Assembly: GCA_036346375.1 (NCBI GenBank)
Contig: CM070502.1
Span: forward strand, 18,390,924-18,454,923
DNA from: Guadua angustifolia
Taxonomy: Eukaryota; Streptophyta; Magnoliopsida; Poales; Poaceae
DNA length: 64,000 bases
Direction of reading: 5' to 3'
Shown here: positions 57,692 through 64,000 of the stretch, in pieces
How the letters are laid out: each line of letters begins with the position of its first letter
How positions within the stretch are numbered: the first letter of the stretch is position 1
Position numbers and translations under genes: made by a program
The notes under the pieces: generated by a model
The model's database searches: none
The model's input: only the letters and a program-made list of their open reading frames with translations
What the model was told of the DNA's origin: nothing

Positions 57692-58330
57692 CTGAGCGAT
57701 GTCACCGACGGTAACCAGGAGTGCGCCGTCGCGCGCGCCTACAGCCGTCCACTTGCCGCCGTCGTCCATCACCCAGCTTACCGGCTCCGCCTCCTCCCCG
57801 GACGCCTCCCGCTGGCAATGGAGGCCCACGACGTATGGGTACGCCTTTGCCTTTCCGCCCCGGAGGCGCCGCCTCGCCAGCGGCGACCTTGGAGACCCAC
57901 ATCAGGCACCTCGCCTTCCTCCTCCCCTCCTCGAACGGCTCCTCCCCGATACTCACTTCGGGACACCTAGCCAGCAGCGCCACCACCCGCATGCCCACAT
58001 CCCTCATCCGGCGTGCGTACTCCGACGCAGCCGGGAGCGCGTCCATCTCCCCCTCGTCGACGTCGAATACCACATCGGGGTCTTCGGCGCCGTCTGCTTC
58101 TTGCTCCTCCTCCGAGAAGCCGAGCGTGCAGAGATTGGACGCCCGTCGCCCGTACACGTCGACAAGAGAGAGTTCGGCGAGGGCAGAAGATGGTAGTTGG
58201 GAAGGGATGCCATGGCCGGAGAGGTGGAAGTAGCCCACGTCGGCGGCGTCGCAAAGGGGCGGCAGGCGGAGCCGTCTGACGGGCGGCGAGACCGGCAAGG
58301 CCAGGCGGCGACGCGGCGGGGACGGGCCAC
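57692..58330 (-). pseudogene. Captured 2-oxoglutarate/Fe(II) oxygenase gene fragment
   Basis: GC-rich exon-like block. On the minus strand LCDAADVGYFHLSGHGIP is the N-terminal DIOX_N motif. A linker with an acidic DVVFDVDEGEM stretch follows, then, after a one-base frameshift near 57850, AYPYVVGLHCQ and DGALLVTVGDIAQ before a GTAC donor at 57691. The segment between DIOX_N and GDIAQ is too short to hold the full double-stranded beta-helix with its HxD...H iron site, which I do not see. The long open frame through it is therefore not an intact gene. Confidence 0.7.
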
Positions 58331-58665
58331 GGGCGAGGGAGGAACAACTAAGCGTGGGGATTAGGGCGATTAGTGCGGAGGGGTGGGGAGGGGAGCGACG
58401 GGGCGATGCCGCGATTAGTGCGGGGAGGGGAGGGGAGGGGATGGAGCTGGCGCGATTAGTGCGGTGAGGGACGGGGATGAACCAAATAATTAGGACCATT
58501 AGATTCGATGAAATGGTCTGATAAAACATCTTAGCGCTTGATTTTGAAGAAGGAGGATTTTTAGGTGCACATATTAGGGTGGATAGAGGAAAAGTACTCT
58601 CTGTGGAGCAAAAGACTGTGTGGATGTAAAAAAGTTTTAACTGGTGAATTATAAAGGGGTATAGA

Positions 58666-59165
58666 ATAGCTAGTGTCAATAAATAGTAGCAGTATATACA
58701 TCTCTCATCGTTGCCGGTCGTCTTCGTTGTGCCTTTGGCCTCGATTCGTGCTAGATCCTGGCACCCTATCGTACGTTGGGAGCCATCGTCTTCAGCCGAT
58801 TCGTGCTCGACAACGTCATCCCCAAAGAGCCTCTTCATCTTCGACGTCGTCTCCGAGCTTCTCCATCAGATCATAGCTCTGGGGCGCCGTTGAGCTCAGC
58901 CCTCGCCAGATCGATCGATCTGCTCATTTTGTCCTCGAGCTCGACCCGACGTCAGCTGCTCGAGCTCCACCTTGCTCGGACCTTCTTGCACTTCCCGTTG
59001 CCCGAGTGTCTCTACCTCTAGCGTTCCCCTTTTGAAACCCCCATTGCGATTCTCTTCGTTGCACTGCTCTCCAGCCGGATCTGGACACAAGTCGATACAT
59101 AGTCTGTACTCTGTAGTGTGGCGATGCTACGACTAGTCATAAACTAGCCGCCTCTTATAGCGGGA
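58666..59165. other. Unassigned region between Helitron H4 and the next MITE
   Basis: Moderately GC-rich with repeated TCGTGCTAGATC / CGAGCTC-type words and only short frames. I recognise no gene. Confidence 0.35.
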
Positions 59166-59399
59166 GACAACACGTTTATTTTAGCTCTTGATTCTAGATT
59201 TTAGTTTTAAAAGTACAATTATAAATAAATAATCTAATTTAAGCATCTATTTCTCATAATCCAGCTCACCTATATACACTAGAATCCACAATCTACTTCA
59301 TATGTGCTTTTGAATTTCAGCTTTTGAAGAATCAGTTTCACTACAACCATAATCTAAAATCAGCTTTTAGAGAATCTAAAACTGAAACAAACAGATTCT
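59166..59399 (-). mobile_element. MITE with GTTTGTTTCA-type termini, copy 2
   Basis: Inverse orientation of the copy at 39373-39600. The right end is AACTGAAACAAACAGATTCT and the interior CACTAGAATCCACAATCTAC corresponds to the complement of copy 1. The left end is approximate. Confidence 0.65.
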
Positions 59400-59426
59400 A
59401 AGTGCCTCGGATGCAATCCTTGCTTG

Positions 59427-60091
59427 TAAGGGTGAAAGCGGAGCAGATAATATCCGGACCGTATCCGTATCCGGTATCCGTTTTTAGGGAAATGGCAAAA
59501 GAATCTGATATCCGTCGGATACGGATATGGATAATTATCCGGATCGGGCAAACGGATACGGAGCGGATATGGGGGAGGTGATATCCGACGGATACGGAGC
59601 GGATACGGATATCCGGTATCTGGATATCCGTATACTCAGTCAGAGCAGGGAGGCTGCAGTGCAGCCCAATGGCCCATCTGCAGTGCAGTGCAGGTCCAAT
59701 GGCCCAACCGGATATCCCAGCTGGTCAAGAGGCAAGGACCGATCAGTCCGGTCTCCACTCCAGACTCCTATGTTAAGATTTCGTTACCTTATGTTTGTTT
59801 TAAACACTATTCTATAAGTTTTGTTATGTTTGTAGATTATGTACTCTAAATCCTAATATTTTATGTTGAAACTTATGTTTTCGCGTTTGCATATTATTCG
59901 ACTAAATTTTTGGTTTCGTTTCCGTTTTCGATCCGACTCCGATTACTATCCGTTTTATTATTATCCGATATCGATTCAATATCCGATCCGTTTTTAAATT
60001 ATCCGTATCCGTATCCGTATCCGGGTGAAAAAAATGTAAACGGATATGAAAATATCACTATCCGATCAAATTCGCTCCGTTTTCATTCCTA
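59427..60091. mobile_element. hAT element with ATCCG subterminal repeats
   Basis: 665 bp flanked by a perfect 8-bp duplication, CTTGCTTG (59419-59426 and 60092-60099). Ends are TAAGGGTGAAAGCGGAG and, on the other strand, TAGGAATGAAAACGGAG. About 200 bp at each side is built of TATCCGTATCCG and GGATACGGAT words. The middle is unrelated AT-rich or mixed sequence. No transposase. Confidence 0.95.
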
Positions 60092-60099
60092 CTTGCTTG

Positions 60100-60798
60100 C
60101 GCTGGACACTCCATGGTACACCGTGCAAACCGGCCTGTGCCATACCACCAGTCCACCACCAGGTCCTAGTCTATGCGACCTACCACTCGAGCAGGTGCAC
60201 CCGCCCGACGTGTGTGCATGCGTGCCATCCCACCAAAGCCATTCTTACCTATCTGTCGTGCACGACATCCACTCAAACGGTCCAATCCGTGCCACCTCCG
60301 TGCCACCTTGTTGTGTCGCATCCCATTTGGCCACCATCCCGCACCGCGCACGGCTGGCCCAAACTATATAGTAGAACCGTAGTACCGCACCGTTACAACA
60401 CATGCGTTCAAGGAAGACCTACGTGTCAAGCTTAACCAACTATTATGGAGTTTCTATGAAATTAATATTGTTCAACATAAAATTATTTTATTTTATTATT
60501 TAAGTAGTTATTTTAAATTCAAGCTAAGAAGCCCTCTCGTTTCGGTCATCATTTACATTTTAGTTCAAAATAGACTTATGTTAATTTTAAACTTATTAAC
60601 TATTGTAATCAAAATATTTTGATTCGAGTCCTAACGATTGATTTTTTTTAGAGGTGCTTCTATGATTTTCTTTTTAGTTGCATAAAAACATAAATAAATA
60701 ATAGATAGTGATTATTTATCTTATCATTTATTTTAAGATTTATACAATTTATATAGGGAAAAAAAAGGAAATATTACTCTATTTTTTTGCCAGCCTAC
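60100..60798. other. Unassigned spacer between two hAT elements
   Basis: CA/CC-rich in the first 300 bp, then AT-rich. No recognised feature. Confidence 0.4.
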
Positions 60799-60806
60799 TC
60801 CAAAGG

Positions 60807-62042
60807 TAGGGGTGGGCACTTTTGAACCGAAACCGAAAAACCGAACCGAACCGAACCGAATAAACCGAAATTTTCGGTTTTTTCGGTTTGCGGTTCGGTT
60901 TTTATTTTGACACTATTCGGTTTTCGGTTTGCGGTTCGGTTTTCTTTTTTCAAAAACCAAAAACCGGAAAACCGATTTCTCTGCAGGTCAGTGGTCACTC
61001 GCCAGTCCAGTCGCTCGCCATTTCGCCAACCTGGGCCCAGCAAATCGCAAAAGGCCCAAGACCAACTGACCAAGAGCCAGAGCAGGCGGCCAACCCTAAA
61101 TCCCTAAACCTACTTCCCCAATTCCCCACCCCAGCCCCAGGTCGCCAGGCGCAGTCACACAGATCAAGTGAGTCTTCGGTCTTCCACTCTTCCTTCCCCA
61201 GGCGCCAGCGGGTTGTGGCGAGTGGCGACGGCGCCGCGCGGCCGCTGCCCTTTGGAGTCCCGAGTGAGTCCCGGCAGCTTCTCGTCCTCCCGGCGCAGCA
61301 ACGCCGACGCAGCATGTGCACAAACCCAGCGGCACCTCCTTCCTCCGGCCAAGAAGCGCGCAACCCAGCAGCGACTCCCGTCCTCCCGCAGCACAAGAAG
61401 TTCTCATGGCGCAACCCAGCGGCGCCTCCCATCCTCCCGGCGCCAGTTGTGAGAACTTGAGAAGTGTTTTTGTACATGTAAGATCTATGGTTGTCTAAGT
61501 AAGTAACAAATGTTCCTGCTACTGCCTGTTGGCTACTTGTCTCCTCTCTCCTGGCTGTGCTACTACTACATGCTGGATTTCTTGTCAATGTGTGATGTAC
61601 TGATTGTTAGTGCAACTGGAGTAACTGGACAGTGGACAATTTGAAAATATGCAGTTTTATGATATGCATATTATACTGGAGTAAACACCGAACTGATGAG
61701 TGATGACTGCTAGTGCTATACTGGAGTAATTAACTGGTTGCTGATTGCTTGTCATTTGTATTGGTTGTATTGCTAATTGCTTGTCATTTGTATTGGTTGT
61801 ATTGCTATACTGGAATAAGTAACTGGACAATGGATGTATTGCCGATTTGGTTGCTGAGCCTGAGCTGTTTGGAAATTCGGTTTACCGAATAACCGAAAAA
61901 ACCGAACCGAATTATTTCGGTTTATTCGGTTCGGTTTTTTCGGTTTTTCGGTTTCGGTTCGGTTTGTGGATCTTAAAAACCGAATTTTATAAAAACCGAA
62001 AAAACCGAACCGTAAAACCGAAAAACCGAATGCCCACCCCTA
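60807..62042. mobile_element. hAT element with ACCGAA/TTCGGT subterminal repeats
   Basis: 1236 bp flanked by a perfect 8-bp duplication, TCCAAAGG (60799-60806 and 62043-62050). Terminal repeats TAGGGGTGGGCA and TGCCCACCCCTA are perfect over 12 bp. ACCGAA, CCGAAAAA and TTCGGTTTT words fill about 170 bp at each end. The middle (about 60985-61460) is GC-rich and may be a captured gene piece; frames there are Pro/Arg/Ser-rich and show no known domain. 61500-61860 has a repeated TTGCTTGTCATTTGTATTGG block. Confidence 0.95.
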
Positions 62043-62050
62043 TCCAAAGG

Positions 62051-62225
62051 TCCAAACCGAAAGGGTGGATCAGGCAGACCAAAGCACGGAGCACGCCCAG
62101 TTGGTCTTAACTCCTCAGTCCTCAGATAGAGGTCAGGTAATAGTCATGTGGGGAATATTTTTTTTAAATAATACATTTTTTATTTGAAATTTCAAAAATA
62201 TACCACCGAATTTTTTTTTCAAAAA
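62051..62225. other. Short spacer
   Basis: No recognised feature. Confidence 0.4.
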
Positions 62226-62230
62226 TATAC

Positions 62231-62456
62231 CCCTGTCGCCCGTCTAACAGGCGACAGGGGCCTAAATAGAAAAATACACGAGCGGCGGAGGCGGGGCGGT
62301 GACATGGCTTCGTCGCTCTGATCAATCGGTGACAGGCCAAAGCAGGCGCTGTCGCCGACAACAGGCGACAATCGAGTAAATCGATTGATGGTCGAGGCGG
62401 CGAGGGCAAGGGGGCCTGTCGCCCGACTAACGAGCGACAGAGGCGTTTATAAAGGG
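62231..62456 (+). promoter_or_regulatory. Inverted-repeat cluster and TATA box before the mobile-domain gene
   Basis: A perfect 11-bp stem, CCCCTGTCGCC (62231-62241) and GGCGACAGGGG (62251-62261), is followed by further GTCGCC / GGCGAC pairs at 62345-62372 and 62415-62440. TTTATAAAG at about 62445-62453 is a TATA box. The layout resembles the motif-plus-TATA arrangement at the CACTA internal promoters. It may bind the element's own protein or form hairpins. Confidence 0.55.
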
Positions 62457-62479
62457 CTTCGCCGAATCAGAGCTATTCG

Positions 62480-63109
62480 GTTGATTTGAGAAAAGAGAGG
62501 AGAGAGAGAAGAGGAAGAGGGGAAAGAGGAGAGGAGAGAAAAGAAGAAAGAGGGGGAGATTCTGCGCCACTGTTTCGAGGTAAATTTCTGTTGTTTAAAA
62601 GTTAGCAGTAAATTATGATATGTTAGAAATAGTTTTAGATTTAGGCAATCAGAGCGATAAATAGTGGTAGATTAGAAATAGTTTTAGATGTAGGTTACGG
62701 ATAAATGTAGGGGATAAATGTAGGTAAATTGATAGGTTATGGATAGATCTAAGTAAATTGATAGATTACGAATAGAGAATTTTAGGTAAATTGATAGGTC
62801 ACAACTAGTTCTAGTTTAGAAAATTTAGATATTTTTTACGGATAGGAGTATATCGGTATATACTGATGGTAATGTAGTTACGAATGTATATTTTTTTAAA
62901 GATATAAGTACATCGATACGAATGTATGTATTGTTAGGAATGAATGTATATGTTTTTACAGATATAAGTACATCGATATGAATTATTAGGAATGTAGATG
63001 TTTTTTACGGTTAGATATATATTTTCGTAGCATGTAGGTATAGTTATGTTACGTCATAGTATTTTATATGGAAAATAATCAATTCGTGGGTGAATGAATG
63101 GATTCGCAG
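62480..63109 (+). other. Leader exon (GA-rich) and first intron of the mobile-domain gene
   Basis: A GA-rich leader runs to a GAG|GTAAAT donor at 62580. The proposed intron ends at TTCGCAG (63109). Confidence 0.5.
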
Positions 63110-63111
63110 AT

Positions 63112-63506
63112 ATGGCACAGCGAGTTCCATTTAGAATCTATTATGACGATCACTTTGTAGGACGTATCCTACCTCCTCGGCCTCCCGATCGCCGGTCTTG
63201 CGTTGTGGTGCCCAGGGGCGTCCTTGAGGATCGGCACCGCAATTTCTTGCCTGAGTTCGCGGTGTACTACCACCTCACGTGTACAGGACCTTCGAGCACA
63301 TGCACGGACCGACCTTGAGCTGGCTTGGACAGTTTGTGGTACGTCGGTAGCATTTAAAACTAAATTGTGTACGTACTGCTTAAAATAACAAGTGAGCTTT
63401 ATTTTACAGCGTGAGCAGATCGTCGAGCCAGCGGACGACCAGAGCCTCAGCCGCCACCTGGAGGCATACCGCTGTGGCTCTTCGGCTGGTGCATGTTCAC
63501 GACGTC
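63112..63506 (+). pseudogene. Transposon-type plant mobile domain (PMD) gene, 5' part, frameshifted
   Basis: The exon from the ATG at 63112 to a GTACGT donor at 63339 reads MAQRVPFRIYYDDHFVG, then LEDRHRNFLPEFAVYYHLT, and after a one-base shift FEHMHGPTLSWLGQFV. An intron (63339-63409) ends in TTTTACAG. The next exon reads REQIVEPADDQSLSRHLEAY and, after another shift, LWLFGWCMFTTS. The last parts match the plant mobile domain (aminotransferase-like, PF10536) of transposons and MAIN-type proteins. Coding sequence stops at 63506, where an LTR-like sequence begins; GTAAGT there could alternatively be a splice donor. Domestication cannot be judged from this fragment. Confidence 0.65.
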
Positions 63507-64000
63507 TGTAAGTTCAACCTTCATTAGTTATGGTTTTGGTGTTAATGACAAATCTAATATTGTGATTATCCATTAATGTGATTTTTGTTATTAATGATAA
63601 ATCTTATATCGAGACTAACTTGTTTATTTAGAATATCTTTGATTAGTCTCATCGCATTGAAAAATGGAAAACCCAAGGTATGTTCGCATATTCATTCTAG
63701 TATTAGTTGCATACTTTGGAGTCAAGTTGAAATATGAATGTCCCCATTATATTAACCACAAAATGTGCATTATGTTTCTCAATTCATATATTACATGGAT
63801 GCACACACTTAGGGGAGTTCAGTAGTTTAACTTGAAAGTCTCTTTGTATTGATCGATTAGTTATTGACACATATAAGGATCAAGACAAAGAAACTAAATC
63901 CTTAGTATATATTTGAATTGCCTAGTTATAAGTATACTCATGGTAATATAGGATATACTCCAATACGATCAATTTGGATATGTGCATATTATCTCCAAGT
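63507..64000 (+). mobile_element. Start of a sirevirus-like LTR, cut by the window end
   Basis: It begins TGTAAGTTCAACC. TTTTGGTGTTAATGACAAAT, ATTAGTCTCAT, GGAGTTCAGTAG, AGGATCAAGACAAAGAAACTA and GGATATGTGCATATT align in order with the split relic at 15627-15956 and 31449-31720. Confidence 0.6.

Larger units (their letters stand above)
54634..58665 (-). mobile_element. Helitron H4 (minus strand) carrying fragments of three host genes
   Basis: On the minus strand the 3' end is a CCGT-A-GC-GTTA-GC-ACGG hairpin (54662-54646), 8 nt, CTAG (54637-54634), T. The proposed 5' end, TCTATACCCCTTTATAATTC at 58665, resembles the family start but has T rather than A before it. Between them, all on the minus strand, lie exon-intron pieces of a 2OG-Fe(II) oxygenase, a synaptotagmin/SMP-like gene and a BRO1-domain gene. 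That arrangement is typical of Helitron capture. No helicase is encoded. Confidence 0.7.

Noticed and set aside
57702..58838. 378-residue minus-strand frame as an intact gene
   Set aside because: Only its middle has 2OG-oxygenase motifs. The N-terminal part is Helitron or flanking sequence and the C-terminal part is out of frame after a one-base shift.
60888..61588. Overlapping frames of 190 and 197 residues
   Set aside because: They lie in the GC-rich middle of a hAT element. Both strands are open, and composition (Pro, Arg, Ser) rather than homology explains them.
1..64000. CRISPR arrays, operons, Shine-Dalgarno sites, bacterial defence systems
   Set aside because: The sequence is plant nuclear DNA; its repeats are transposon ends, LTRs and minisatellites, not spacer-repeat arrays.

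Overview
This window is plant nuclear DNA, almost certainly from a grass and probably a panicoid. The reasons are a glycosyltransferase gene with a very GC-rich first exon and much lower-GC surroundings, a CACTA element with CACTGCCGG-type subterminal repeats, sirevirus-like Copia LTRs, Helitrons, and several hAT and MITE families that look grass-like. There are no bacterial features, operons or CRISPR arrays. Most of the 64 kb is nested transposable elements, so the bulk of the open frames are not genes.

Layout. 1-2.9 kb: LTR-retrotransposon relics. 2.9-6.2 kb: a decayed Ty1/copia pol (integrase, then reverse transcriptase) cut by one MITE (3531-3720) and two hAT elements (3804-5049 and 5722-5978). 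6.3-7.05 kb: a larger MITE relative carrying about 500 bp of foreign GC-rich DNA. 7.09-14.3 kb: the one apparently intact host gene, a family-1 UDP-glycosyltransferase closest in my recollection to UGT82A1. It has two exons (7457-7928 and 13344-14335) around a 5.4-kb intron filled with a Stowaway-like MITE, a Helitron, a TRIM retrotransposon with seemingly identical LTRs and a Tourist-like MITE. 15.6-32.8 kb: an LTR relic split by a 15.5-kb CACTA element (15957-31448, TSD TAT). The CACTA carries a small acidic NLS protein on the minus strand, a broken TnpD-type transposase present twice, and a second gene with Transposase_24-like, DUF8039-like, proline-rich and Ulp1-like segments. 32.8-38.1 kb: a probable Ty3/gypsy LTR relic. 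39.4-40.4 kb: a MITE plus a clean hAT element. 40.4-58.7 kb: four minus-strand Helitrons almost end to end. The third is split by an 11-kb sirevirus-like element that has gag but no pol. The fourth carries exon-intron fragments of three unrelated host genes (2OG-Fe(II) oxygenase, synaptotagmin/SMP-like, BRO1-domain). 59.2-62.05 kb: a MITE and two more hAT elements. 62.2-63.5 kb: a transposon-type gene with a plant mobile domain behind a set of inverted repeats. 63.5-64 kb: the start of another sirevirus-like LTR.

How it fits together. The glycosyltransferase probably transfers a sugar from a UDP-sugar to a small molecule in the cytosol; nothing nearby suggests a pathway cluster. The strongest unusual signals are the head-to-tail Helitron array with triple gene capture, a group of hAT elements that share termini but each have a different subterminal motif, the CACTA element whose subterminal motif recurs at both internal promoters (one of them divergent), and the pol-less sirevirus. 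Duplicated segments (CACTA transposase, retrotransposon LTRs) differ largely by small indels, so residual consensus errors in this assembly should be considered before reading every frameshift as biology. All family names are from motif recognition by eye; no search was run.
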